A program made the translations under genes and the position numbers. The notes beneath the pieces are model-generated. The model ran no database searches and was not told the origin of the DNA. It saw nothing but the letters and a program-made list of their open reading frames with translations. Source: Emergomyces orientalis (Eukaryota > Ascomycota > Eurotiomycetes > Onygenales > Ajellomycetaceae). From it: 64,000 bases of DNA. Position 1 is the stretch's first letter, and each line of letters begins with the position of its first letter. Below are positions 12,310-23,096 of this stretch, piece by piece. The stretch covers positions 186,001-250,000 of the forward strand of contig MOWL01000025.1 in the NCBI GenBank assembly GCA_002110485.1, written 5' to 3'.

Positions 12310-14255
12310 TCAGCACTCAGCTCGTCCAAAATGTCGTGGGAACGGAACAACGTCCCTGAGACTAGAAACTCCAGCCAGATAGCCCAGGTATCGATCAAAC
12401 CCAAGTCCAAATCCCCCGTGAGGCGCACTACCCCATCTCCTAAGATCGGCATACCATTGAATCGAACCGAGATGTTCATTCGGTTGGAGGTAAGGGTATA
12501 TTGGCGAACCCGACTCCGTCATCGAATGTGACGAACGCGCGCTATCTGCGTCTGAATCTGCATCATGAACTTTCTTAATAAGCCCGTGCTCACGCATGTT
12601 CTGTATAAGATTTGGAAGTCGGTGTTCACGAATGGAGCCACCGACCACTTCGCAAATCTCGGGCATCAGAAGATCGAAACAGGCCACTGTTTCCCTCGTT
12701 CGGGCCGGTTCATGATTTGATACTTCTGTTGATGATGTAGTAGACGAAGGTTCCTCTGCGGCTATTGAAGGTGCCATGTAAAACGGTTTCACCTTCTTTG
12801 GATAGTGGGTCACAAATACAGGAGAACCCTTCCCAACTTCATCAACAATGAATTTTTCATGTTCGAGTTGGAGTCCCTCATCCCAGGCCGGGGGAAAGTT
12901 AAAGCTGACGGCTTTCGAGTCAACAGCTTTCTGAAGTAATATGATAGCGCTGGTATATGTGATTCGAGGCCAGTTCTCACTCTCTATGATACCCAGCCAT
13001 CGCTGCCGCAGTCCCTGATGAACGCTTTCTTGGCCAGACTCCCCAGTCCTCTTAGATGTAAATATTTCTTCCGCAACTGGCGTCGTGTAAAGTCGTTTCG
13101 TGAGGTCGCGAATTAGTGACTCGACGGTATCCGTCAGCGAATCCAAGCTCTGTACAAAATTCATTTCTGCCTCCAGCATATAGAACTCGCTTAGATGGCG
13201 TGGTGTATCGCTTTTTTCCGCTCGGAAGGTGGGAGACAAGGTCCACACATTTCCCAGCTCGGCCGCATACGCCTCTAGATGTAGCTGGGTTGACACCGTA
13301 AGGTATTTTGGGGACCGAAAGAACTCCTCCGTCCCCATGCTCTCCACTTTATCGCCCGGTGCCACTGTGAACACTTCTCCAGCACCTTCACAGTCAGACG
13401 ATGTGATCAGCGGAGGTTGGACCTGCACGAAATTGGCGTCGGGCCACGAACGGAAAACCTGTCCCAGTTGGAAAATGCATTCTGACCTGAATCGGGAGAG
13501 GAGGGAATTGAACGGTGTCCGTATCCGGAGATGTGGTATTTGTCGAAGGAAGTCTGGGCTGTGGTATTTCTTTTGTATTGGATATGTCTGCCAGTTGGAG
13601 GGGGGAAATGTTAGTAAGATTCGTAGTAGAAGAATATATTGAAATGAAATGAAACTAACTTCAGGGTCCGCATCCCCGGTGATCTTCACTTCTGTCGCCT
13701 GAAGCTCATGGCTTTGCTCTTTGCCAGGAGGACAAGGTCGCCATACCCCAGAAATATCAACGGCGGAACCAGTCGATAACCTATCCAATTTTAAAAATGA
13801 ACGAGATAACGACATTAGCAAATCCAAACCCAAAGTTCGCATTGCTATAAACGTCACTCTGCCCACTTGGAGCCTATGCAATAATAAAGACAAGAAAACA
13901 CTGGCCACAAAATCGCATCGCATAGGGCGCAATGGGAACAGGGAAAATGAGAAGAAAACTAATCAGAAGAAAGGGCGTACTCAGCAGCCTGCGCCGGCGT
14001 CAAAATTGCCTGCAACGATTTTATGGTCGATCCATCCGAGATCTCAGCAAAGGCAAACCGTTTCTGCTTCCTCACTGACCGAACGAAGCCCTGCACGCGG
14101 ATCTGGCGGTTGTCTAAGGAGCTCAAGTTGCCCTCAGGAGCAGAAGCTCGGGATGCGTCCAAGAGCTGAGCGCATCGTAGTAGCAGAGGGGATTTTTGAC
14201 CTGCAATTGCCGAAGCAGAGGCGGAGGTACTTAGACATCTACGCCATACGAGCAT
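12310..14255 (-). CDS. SLM5: Asparaginyl-tRNA synthetase, mitochondrial
   Basis: Charges mitochondrial tRNA-Asn with asparagine. Three exons: 14255-13981, 13780-13660 and 13587-12310 (introns of 200 and 72 nt), giving 557 residues. The N-terminus is arginine/serine-rich without acids (MLVWRRCLSTSASASA), fitting a mitochondrial presequence. An OB-fold anticodon-binding domain follows (about 50-135; IRVQGFVRSVRKQKRFAF, then LSTGSAVDISGVW). The class II catalytic domain shows motif 2 (FRAEKSDTPRHLSEFYMLEAEM) and the C-terminal motif 3 (GGFGLGFDRYLGYLAG). Joining exon 1 to exon 2 restores the expected PAQAAE-LSTGSA run, and exon 3 starts at TYPIQKKYHSPDFLRQIPHLR, typical of this family. The targeting prediction separates it from the cytosolic enzyme. 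It is followed on the same strand upstream by the RRM gene, with no overlap. Confidence 0.94.
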
Positions 14256-14638
14256 TGCTTTCTTGCTTGCTCTCTCTCAGGCGCACTTATGCCAGATTTA
14301 TCTATGTTCTTTTTCTTCAACGTGGTTGGTTTTGGGTTCTACACTTTTTGATGCCGAGCTAATTCTAAGGTTTTGAATTTCTTGGCAAGATAGCTAATCC
14401 CGTGATTTGAGACTTGAAGAGATCAGGACGCACGCAACATTCTGGGGATCGGCTTGGAGTAGGGCAATTTTGTTTAGATAAAACTGGCATGAGGCAACTA
14501 TATAGCTAAAGACACGACTACAAAAAAAAATCTCATACAAAATAAGAAATCCCCTCACCCTAAAAAAGACAGTTGCCAATTTGGATTAATAAATTGGAGA
14601 AAAATTTGGAAAGGTGATATTAATTTCCAACCGCTCAA
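14256..14638. promoter_or_regulatory. Intergenic: SLM5 upstream region and 3' flank of RRM gene
   Basis: 383 bp between two minus-strand genes. The SLM5-proximal side has a CT-rich stretch near 14260-14285; the rest is A/T-rich with an A run at 14521-14530. No open frame of note. Confidence 0.5.
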
Positions 14639-17600
14639 TCATTGGGGTACGACCTGCAGCTCATACGCTTTCCTCTCCTCCTCAATCATCTCAATCGCAT
14701 CTTCTAGGTTACCATTCGATGCTTCTGCATAGATGTGCAGGTTGTGTGAAGGAAGACTCGAATCATAGCCATAGCCAAGTAGCCCGAGGTGAGCGATACA
14801 TCTATCGATATCGTGGCTCAAAGTGTTATCGTTTGTTGGTCGATGGTGCTCCTGCATCTCCGGCTGTCGCTCGGCAGAATGATGGATAAGCTTAGGAGGG
14901 ACAACAGGTGGGGCTTCCGCGGGGAAACTACCCGGGATGCTGGAAAGGGCATCTGCAGACAGGCCTGGGCGCATGTATGAGTTGTAAATGGCGGACCGGT
15001 CTTCGAGTGCATGGCGATGTCTGCCGAAGGACGCTCCTAGAGGCCGGCGGTGTTGGCGTTCTGTGGCGCTCCGTCGAAGGTTAGAATGCCCAGTGGGCTG
15101 ATGGCGCTCAGTGAAAGGTACAAAAGGTCCAGAAAGCCTTGCTGCCGGATCGGAGACTACGGTCGTATTTGAACGCCGGAGGTCACTGGGTTGCCTTGGA
15201 GGAGGCGTGTGGGGCCCTATTGGCCGTGTATTATAAAACTCTGGTGGCCAGGAGCCAGGAATTCCACGTCCTTCTACCAGGGGTGGTGGTATTGGATGTA
15301 GGTCGCGCAGATTGCGGGCAGGAACATCAGAAACAGGTGTCTCATTTAACGGCCTTGCATCTATAGTTACTGGAGATCTTCTAGGTGTCCACTGATCGTC
15401 GGGTTGAAGTTGTTGCGCTGTAGGGGTACGCGCTTCTAGTTGGGAAACGGTCGGGAATCGCGCCATTTGCGATTCTGGGCTAAGTGTGCGAGGGACGTCC
15501 TGCGCTGGACAAGCGGGTGGGTGAGACCGTCTATTATTATGGTTATAGGCTTCAGGTACCAGGGATGGGTAACGAGCAGAAAACCCTGACTCCACATCTG
15601 CGTGGTCGGTCTGTGTATTATTGTTTGCGGTAGCCGCTGAAAACAAAGATGTACGCTTTTTTCGTTCCGAATGGGTTGGGGGATGATAGTGTGAGTTATC
15701 CACTTCAGCATTTGGTTTTCCCTGGTTTTCTGGTCGCTCACTGATATTATTCATAGCAAGGATTTTGTGCCGTGGGGCATCGTGGGCTAGAGGTCGCCGC
15801 AAGGTCCCAAGAGATTTGGCACGCCGAATACCAGTGGAGGTGGAGTTGGCACTAGGGTTGCTAACATCGTCCAAAGATGGTGTCTGCATGCGGGCATAGA
15901 CGGACGCCCTCTTACTTCTGGCGAGGTGTGGGAGAGGACGAGACCGATGTCGGGGTTGGTTTATTTCAGTTGGGGAATGGGGTGAAGGCTGTTCAGCCTG
16001 GACGGGTGGCTGTTGCGCGGTGCTATCAGTGGTAGTGTCGACACCATGACTAAACTCAAGATTGATAATCCGGCCATGGAGCAGATCTCCGTTAAGAGCC
16101 TGGAGAGCACCGGATGCAGCGAAGGAACAAGGAAAATCAACATAGCCAAAACCAGCGTGTTTCCCCGTGGCGGAATCATTCGGCAAATTGACCTTCCCCA
16201 AGAAGCCCTTGTTAGCAAACGCGGCTTCAACATCCTGTTCAGTAGCGGCATCATGGAGGTTGCCAATGAAGAGAGTAGTATTCCGATTGGAATTTGCCGA
16301 CAATGATTCTCGTTGAGCAGCGGGTTGCCTCTCGTTTTCTGGAGCTACTAGGGAACTAGAACCCCCGGGTAAAGGCGCTGAGTTTGTAGAATTATCTAGA
16401 GAAACATTGGTTTCAGACCTTGATGGTTCGGGGTTATGTTGATCAGGGATATCTCCGTTTCCTGGAGGGAGTTCAGCGCTTGGCTGTTCTTGTGATGCTC
16501 GTGCGGGTCTAGACGGGGCGTCAAAGGCGGCAAACAGAGTCCGGCCCATATCTCCAATATCTCCAGCGAGAGTGCGTAGGCCATTCACGATTTGGTCAGT
16601 GGCCAGCAGATCAGCTTCCCTAGACCTATCAGCGGCAGCTCTCGACGAAGTGGCGGTGGCTTGGATAGCATTTGCAAGGCTCTGCACATGACTACCGATG
16701 GCGCTGATGGTATTGAAAAGTGTTGTCTCCACTGTCGATGGAATGTGTTGGTGTGCATTTGATAATCGGCGTTCAACTTCCGGAAGTTTGGACCTCAATT
16801 CTGCGGTCAGATGGCGAACACCTCCAAGCAATGTTTGCATAGTCTGAGCCAGCATTTCGGCAGGTTTCGGGATGGGCTGAGACGAAGGTTCTGATTCGGG
16901 TTGTGAAGTAGATGGTTGCGGTGAGATAGGTTCAGTGGTTTTTTCCTCCTGTTTTTCTGTGCTAGACGAATCAACAGTAAGGTTATCTTCCATAATCTTC
17001 GATAATTCGGCCTCAAACGATGCTAATAGGGGTTCATTTTCTTCAATTGGCGATTCCCGGCTTTCTGGCTCTCTCTGTGTCAAACCGTTGGACTCGAAAC
17101 CTGATTGGCCAGTACTCAGCGAAGCCCAGGGATTTATTGACGAAAGATGTGGCGCGGGGATCGATGTGTGGTCAGAAGTTATACTCTTAGCATGATGGAG
17201 CCTGGAGCCAGCTTCTTGGGCTGGCTCCATACTCCCTGAGGCACCGAGTTCGGATGGTTGGTCACCGCCCACCGAGCTGACTTGGTCAATTGATAAATTT
17301 TCACTCTGACGCCATGTCGGTAAGGGAATTGGGGGAGGATTGCGAGGCTGAAACCAGCGATCTCTGGGATCGTCATTGCTTTTCTCAAATACGGGCTCAG
17401 GGTGGGCGTTGCTATCGCTAACAGCCAACTCTGGAGCACTAGCATTGTGATGAGTAGATACAGATGTATCCGACTGTCTAAATCCCATTGAGGTCCTTTT
17501 CTCGAAACTTCTCCATATATTCAAAACAGATTGTGACCTGTTAACGTCAAAGATATGCATGGGGCCCTCATGTTCCCTATCATTGACAGAGATAAATGAT

Positions 17601-18220
17601 GGGTAGAAAAAAGCTGACGAAGCAGGCTCACTCAGGCGCTCCGCAAGTTCCAGGGATGAACCGACCTGTTTACAATATTAATGGTTGTCCATGTGTAATT
17701 GGAATTTCCAAAACTAGGAGCTGGACAAAAATTCTAATAGCTAGCTTACGGTAATTGTGTCCCCATCATCTTCATCCATGTAAGACAGTTTTGCTTGGGG
17801 GTGAGCGGCAATTGTTTCATCATATTCCTCAGCTGAAACTCGAACGATGCCATGACGACCTGTTTTTGGTGTTGGAGTAACTGGTACATCAGTCCCTTTA
17901 TTTCCCTTCGCATCGCTGGAGCAGCCGTTATGATCAGACAGTGGCTTGCCGCCTGGGATGACTCTGTCACTATCACTTTCGACTATCCTTCTATCAGTCT
18001 CCATATATGTGATTGATTGCATATAGTAGGTCAAATGTGGACAAAATTTACCATCCTCAACAATATCCAGTGGTTTATAAGTCATCATCAGTTCATCATC
18101 GAAAGGTGAGCCAAGGAAGGGTTCTGAGCTGCTGGGTCCATCTTGCGGAGAACGATCGGGTCGTTCAAGTTCCTCCTCAGCGGTGGGATTTAGATCCCTA
18201 ATGCGAAAGGGCTTCAGCAT
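14639..18220 (-). CDS. RRM protein with PB1-like N-region and UBA-like C-terminus
   Basis: Two exons, 18220-17750 and 17665-14639, with an 84-nt intron (donor GTAAGC, acceptor AACAG), give 1165 residues. About residues 140-170 hold an acidic OPCA-like segment (LSYMDEDDGDTITVGSSLEL) of the type seen in PB1 domains, and the intron splits it, so the join is supported by the restored motif. Long disordered serine/proline-rich stretches follow. One RRM lies at about 614-690, with RNP2-like TLFIGNL and RNP1-like KHAGFGYVDF. The last about 50 residues (IDRCIAHLGLLGYGYD...GNLEDAIEMIEEE) resemble a UBA fold. A PB1 plus UBA layout recalls selective-autophagy receptors of the p62/NBR1 type, but I see no ZZ finger or clear LIR, so RNA binding is the only activity I would infer with some confidence. 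Function unknown. Confidence 0.85.
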
Positions 18221-18839
18221 GGTGAGCGGTATATCAGCTCGAAAGCAAGAGATAAGAAGATTGATTTAGAGGATATGTCTATGTCCGGTCAACCAAAAGC
18301 GCTAGACAAACCCTTCACGCAGAAACGGGACAGGCAAAGGGTGACAAGACAAAATCAGGGGATCAAAGGGAATTAAAGAGTGGGCAAAGCCAGGAAAATA
18401 GCAGCCTAGCGGGAGAGCAGTCTTGCTTGGGGAGGACGACAGCAAAGTTCCTCTGATGGTAACTTGAGCTAGGCAGTAGTTCGGCGGCAGCCACAGGCTT
18501 ACTGCGTATTGAAATGGGAGACAGACAGATATTGACTCTCTCCCGAAAGGTAGCAGTGGGAAACAGGCTATCTCAATCTCCAGGCAGCACGATAAAATGT
18601 GTGGGTTGAGTGACAGCGAGCAATCGGTGCATGAAGTACGGAGTAGTCGAAGTAGTTTGAAGTAAGTAGGCTGAGCATGGGGTTGTTCCCCCGTCTTTGG
18701 TAAGTTTCCAGGCGGGTTTGGGTCAACTATGCCCAAACCTGGGCAGATCCCGCGCTAGCTTAGGTAAACCCCTCCTCCACAGACCGCTATCCCCCATACG
18801 GACATCACATGGTATGCTCGAATTCGGCTGCCTGTCAAC

Positions 18840-18847
18840 CACGTGAC
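18840..18847 (+). promoter_or_regulatory. CACGTGAC box (bHLH-type site)
   Basis: A CACGTG core followed by AC, 430 bp upstream of the SAS2 start and beside a long T tract that probably excludes nucleosomes. CACGTG is bound by Cbf1/Pho4-type bHLH factors in fungi; which factor would bind here is not known from sequence. Confidence 0.3.
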
Positions 18848-18863
18848 TGCCAAGCGGTTTCGC

Positions 18864-18884
18864 TTTTTTTTTTTTTTTTTTTTT
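18864..18884 (+). repeat. Poly-T tract, 21 nt
   Basis: An uninterrupted T run in the shared upstream region of two divergent genes. Poly(dA:dT) of this length typically stays nucleosome-poor in fungal promoters. Its exact length is prone to sequencing slippage. Confidence 0.9.
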
Positions 18885-19270
18885 GGTTTGGTTTAGCTTG
18901 ACGCCTCACCAGCGGGCAAGAAGAGCGAGAAGAAGCTCGGCAGCAACCAACGACGCCAATTGAAAATGTTGCACATATATATTTTGGTCCATGCTTATCC
19001 GCAGACTCCAGAATAACCAAGGAAATAGGGAAATAGTGGCAAAATACCAGCAAATATTAAAAAAATACAACTCTTTGGAAGTTGCAAAGAGCCAGAGGAT
19101 AATTCGACCATTTGGGGGAGGCATCAAAAGCAAATATTTCGCCGCCGAGATGCGACATTCCTCACTTGCGCCACATTAACTCCCCTGCGGCAAAGCCAAT
19201 TGTGTTATATATCAGCATTTTTCGCTCCTCTCCGCCGCATTATTTTACGACAAAAAAGGTCCACGTCACC

Positions 19271-20395
19271 ATGCCTGCGAATGACCATTCCGCTCCCTCC
19301 CGCGCCTCCTCCAAACTACCAGGCCCAGACCGCAATGTCAAAAACGTCGTATTGGGCAATATTCTTTTCAAGACCTGGTTCCACTCACTTTATCCAGAGG
19401 AGCTGGTTGGAAAGGACACGGACAGATTATATGTCTGTCGTTGGTGTTTCCGATACTCGTGTGACAAAGACGCGTATCTAGGCCACATCCGCCTGTGCGA
19501 GCACAGAACAACCCCACCTGGCACAAAAGTCTATGATTGGCGGGGGTATTCTGTGTGGGAGATTGATGGCGAGGATTATAAGTTCTACGCACAGAATCTG
19601 TCATTGTTTGCCAAACTCTTCCTGGACCATAAATCCGTTTTCTTCGACGTATCTTCCTTCCTCTACTATGTCCTCGTCTTCACCAACCCGCGAGATGCCA
19701 ACGATTACCACGTACTGGGATACTTTTCAAAGGAAAAAATGTCCTGGGATGCGAATAATTTGGCGTGTATCCTCATTTTCCCACCATACCAGCATAAGCA
19801 ACTAGGCAAGCTGCTCATGGGGGTAAGTTACAAACTTAGTGCGTGGGAATGGGAAGGGGGAATGATTGGCGGCCCAGAAAGACCTCTTAGTGAGATGGGG
19901 CGAAAAAGCTACGTAAGATTTTGGGAGGAGAGGATCTCGAGGTTTTTCCTACTGGGTCCGCCCGGTGCTGACCCCTACGGCCGGAAGACTCCACCCTCAT
20001 CGTCGTCGTCATCAAAACCAGCAGTTGGCTCAAAGGGCGTGAAGAGGAAACTTGTCCGGGAGGAGATGACGGTTCGGGAAATTGGCCAGGCAACTGGTAT
20101 GCTGGTTGAGGATGTCATTACTGCATTAAAAGAGATGGGAATCGTGGAACCGGAGAAGCCAGGGAAGAAACGTAAAAGGGCTCCATTGTCGTTGCCACCG
20201 TCGACGAGCGGGATGCTGGATGGGGATGCCGCCGAGGCTGCTGTGGTGAGGAAACAGAGCGTTTTGGAGTGGGCTAAGATTCATAGAGTTGATTTAAGGG
20301 ACCCGGTTGCAGAAGAAGGGTTCTTGGGTGAATGGGCTCCTGAGGACGAAGACCAGGAAGACGAGGAAGACCAGGAGACGGATGGGGGAGATTGA
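19271..20395 (+). CDS. SAS2: MYST-family histone acetyltransferase, Sas2-like
   Basis: Single exon, 374 residues, predicted nuclear. MYST enzymes transfer acetyl from acetyl-CoA to histone lysines; Sas2 acts on H4 K16 in yeast. Visible are the C2HC zinc finger (CRWCFRY, then HIRLCEH, about 56-80), the fold leading to ACILIFPPYQ with the conserved active-site-region Cys, the acetyl-CoA-binding QHKQLGKLLMG (about 170-180), and GGPERPLSEMG, which carries the catalytic-glutamate segment. A helix-turn-helix-like segment, MTVREIGQATGMLVEDVITAL, typical of the family follows, then an acidic tail. No N-terminal chromodomain or tudor domain is present, which fits Sas2 rather than Esa1. The start at 19271 (CACC ATG) is preferred over an in-frame upstream ATG at 19112, which adds an unlikely 53 residues. 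It is convergent with CCT6. Confidence 0.92.
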   Translation: MPANDHSAPSRASSKLPGPDRNVKNVVLGNILFKTWFHSLYPEELVGKDTDRLYVCRWCFRYSCDKDAYLGHIRLCEHRTTPPGTKVYDWRGYSVWEIDGEDYKFYAQNLSLFAKLFLDHKSVFFDVSSFLYYVLVFTNPRDANDYHVLGYFSKEKMSWDANNLACILIFPPYQHKQLGKLLMGVSYKLSAWEWEGGMIGGPERPLSEMGRKSYVRFWEERISRFFLLGPPGADPYGRKTPPSSSSSSKPAVGSKGVKRKLVREEMTVREIGQATGMLVEDVITALKEMGIVEPEKPGKKRKRAPLSLPPSTSGMLDGDAAEAAVVRKQSVLEWAKIHRVDLRDPVAEEGFLGEWAPEDEDQEDEEDQETDGGD

Positions 20396-20795
20396 ACGTT
20401 GAAACATATCATGGCACGGTCGGGATAAGAAGGCGTTATACATTTGGTTGGTTCTTTGGGAGTTGGTTTGGGAAGCGTTATGTAGTTATGGAAGATACCC
20501 AATTTTTGTTACCTAATTTCATGAATAATGTCCTTCTTTGGTAATATTCTAGTCAGCTTGTACCAAGATTCGTGACTTAAATATGTATAAAGAGGACGGC
20601 ACACTGGGAAGGTAATGAACATGGAAATTCATCTGATTTGAAGAGCTCCGTCGGAGTGAAACATGATAGACAACTTTTTCATTCATAGCATTATTTTCCT
20701 CACCGGTTAAGATATACCCAGGGAGGCAACCGGTGAGTATCTATTCAAATACATTTATAACCATGCATCTATTTCACGCCTTCCGATTCGCTAAA
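20396..20795. other. Convergent 3' region SAS2 / CCT6
   Basis: 400 bp of A/T-rich 3' flank shared by two convergent genes. It holds the inverted repeat at 20699-20737 and no reading frame of interest. Confidence 0.6.
20699..20737. repeat. Perfect inverted repeat, 10-bp arms
   Basis: CTCACCGGTT (20699-20708) and its exact reverse complement AACCGGTGAG (20728-20737) flank a 19-nt loop. It lies about 60 bp past the CCT6 stop and about 300 bp past the SAS2 stop, so it would be in the 3' end of the CCT6 transcript, where it could fold into a hairpin. Confidence 0.8.
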
Positions 20796-22749
20796 TCACT
20801 CCTCCATTCCCGCCGGGCCGCCTGACCTTCCCATCTGTCTTGCCTTGAGGAGTTCGTCGCAGAGTAGTAGGTTCGACGCAATGCCAGCACTTGACGCGAC
20901 ACAGTTCCTCAGAACTCTGAAAGAATCGAATACACCTTCCTGGACGGGGTCCATCGGCTCTCCCGTTGCGAGGTTAAGTCCAACAACGTTTCCTTCGCTC
21001 TGTTCGTCCTGCAGTGCCGCAAGCGAGTCTTGAATGTCATGACCGGAGTTCGCTGCGAGGGTCTTGGGGATAATGAGCAGGGCGTCGGCGAAAGCACTCA
21101 CACCCCATTTGGCTTTGCCCTTGACTGTTTTCCTGAACGCTTCGGAGGAAAGGTGAGCAGCGCAGGCAACCTGGAATGCACCGGCTCCAGGAACAACACA
21201 GCCATCGACGATTGTGTTATATACGGAGCGCAGACCATCACGAACTGCTTCAGTGATCTGAGTGATGGTGTGCTGATTGGGGCCCTTGATGAGGATGGTC
21301 ACGGATTTCGGATCTTTGACCTCTTCAACGAATGTAAACTTTTCTTCTCCGAGCTGGTGTTCATATACTAGACCTGCCCATCCGAGATCTTCTGGCTTAA
21401 GGTCGTCAACGCTGTTTTGCGCAGTGCCACCACATACTAATTGCAACCGTTCCATATTTCGGCGCTTTGCTCTACGTAGGGCAAGTATCCCGTTTTTAAC
21501 AAGTATATCCAAGCTCAAAGGATCGATGCCTTTCTGGTTAATAACGACGAATCCTTTCTTTGGATCATCACCACAAACTTGTTTCTTCAACTCCACAATT
21601 TTCCGTAGCTTCGAATCCACAAACTTTCGTTCGCTCTCTACCAGCTTATCTCTCTGCTCAGCGGTGGAATAGTAGAAACCAGAGTTGATTTCAGACTTTT
21701 CATATTCCAGACTAACATTCAATGTCAAAATAAAGGCATTCTCGACACGCTTTGGCATATCCGGATGACGCGCTCCATGGTCCAAGGCGAGTCCGCGGAT
21801 AAGCTGGGTATCGGAAGCGGTCCGGTGTTGCATCTTCATGATCTCAATCATATGAAGATCAGGTTTAGTAGGAGGCCTGTGAATGGCAAGCACCGCATCG
21901 ACAATAGAAGGGGTTAATTTCTCGGCCAGAGCACCGTTCAATTTCGTGGAAAGGGAAGTTCGGGCGACGGAGAGCAGGAGTTCCCTGTCGATTTCTCTCT
22001 GAAGTTTGAACGAGTCAAGAAACTACCGCAACTGTTAGATTTCGTATGGAGCGTGACCCAGAACCAGAGCCATACCTTGAGCGCCTCAGCTTTGGCAATT
22101 TCATATCCATCAGTCAGCACACGAGGGTGCAGCCCTTCAGACAGATGTCGATCAGCTTGCTTGAGCAACTCCCCAACAAGCAGAACTACCGATGTTGTTC
22201 CATCTCCTGTAATATCATCTTGTGCCGTAGCCGCGCGCGCAATCATGACCTATCAAAAGTGTTATAAGGAATAAAAGAAAGGGAAAGGTGCCTGGTGGCG
22301 TCTTACAGCTGTAGGGTTTTGAATTTGCTATATCAGCCAGTTAGTGAATAAATCCGTAAACAGGAGGAAGCAGACACAAACCATTTCTCGAAGAAGCACA
22401 TTCCCATCCTTTGTAAGTTTGATCTATTCCACCAAGTTATGAGTACACGGGAACACCAGAAGATACATATATGTGATAATATGCGTACCGCACCAGCCCC
22501 ATCGACCAACCTATATCGACTTGTCAGTACATTATCGACGGAACGAAGGAAATCTGACGCACATTTTTATGGTCCCTGACGGACCAAGGTTCGATTTCAG
22601 GACATCTTGAAGCCCCTCGCCGGCACTGATGTTGACTTTTAAAGCTTCCCCTCTCCGCTAGATGAAGTTAGCCAATGCAGATTGGAGTGGGATATTGAGA
22701 ACCTTACTCGTGATTCCGCTTTTGGATTAAGCAGCTGAGTCGCAGACAT
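20796..22749 (-). CDS. CCT6: T-complex protein 1 subunit zeta (CCT6)
   Basis: Subunit of the cytosolic chaperonin TRiC/CCT, which folds actin, tubulin and other proteins with ATP. Seven exons: 22749-22708, 22657-22563, 22510-22489, 22423-22382, 22327-22307, 22249-22076 and 22022-20796, giving 540 residues, the usual size. The first five exons are only 21-95 nt and encode the conserved N-terminal core (SATQLLNPKAESR, NLGPSGTIKM, LTKDGNVLL, QNPTA). The nucleotide-binding loop DDITGDGTTS is in exon 6. Exon 7 carries HHGARHPDMP-type substrate-domain sequence (read LDHGARHPDMPKR), GCVVPGAGAFQVACA and the C-terminal LLCDELLKARQMGRSGGPAG. All joins keep phase. It is head to head with NOP56 and 347 bp away. 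Confidence 0.96.
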
Positions 22750-23096
22750 GATGTCTGAAGTAAGGGTTTTTATAATGTGTCCCCTTGAAGTCGACAATAG
22801 CAGACAGTAATGTGGTTGTGATGTGGTGATGTCGTTGGGATCCAGCAGAATTGCCCGGTTTGGTCAGTTAAGCTTCGTTTTGGGAAATCCCACATTGAAG
22901 TTCCGCGCTAGTGCGATCAGGGACGAAAAAATAGAGCTGCACTCAAAAAAAAAAATCACCTTTCCAGAACCAACACCATCGCAACTTTCATCGCTTTCGG
23001 CCCCGTCGGCCTGTCAACCACTCTAATCGGTTTATTTCGTTGCATGGGTTGGAAATAGTTCCTATTGCTACTTATTTTGACGATCAGACCGCTGCG
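22750..23096. promoter_or_regulatory. Divergent promoter CCT6 / NOP56
   Basis: 347 bp shared upstream region. It contains an A run (22947-22956) and CT-rich patches, with no gene. The compact spacing suggests shared regulation of a chaperonin subunit and a ribosome-biogenesis factor, but I see no decisive site. Confidence 0.5.

Larger units (their letters stand above)
18221..19270. promoter_or_regulatory. Divergent intergenic region, RRM gene / SAS2
   Basis: 1.05 kb between two head-to-head starts. It contains a 21-nt T tract at 18864-18884 and a CACGTGAC E-box-like site at 18840-18847 just upstream of it. An in-frame extension of SAS2 upstream to 19112 is possible on paper, but it is less family-like than the start chosen. 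No separate gene is supported. Confidence 0.5.

Noticed and set aside
13721..14362. 213-codon plus-strand frame
   Set aside because: Antisense to the first exons and intron of the mitochondrial asparaginyl-tRNA synthetase; no domain.
19112..19270. In-frame N-terminal extension of SAS2
   Set aside because: The extension is not family-like and a good start context (CACC ATG) is present at 19271.
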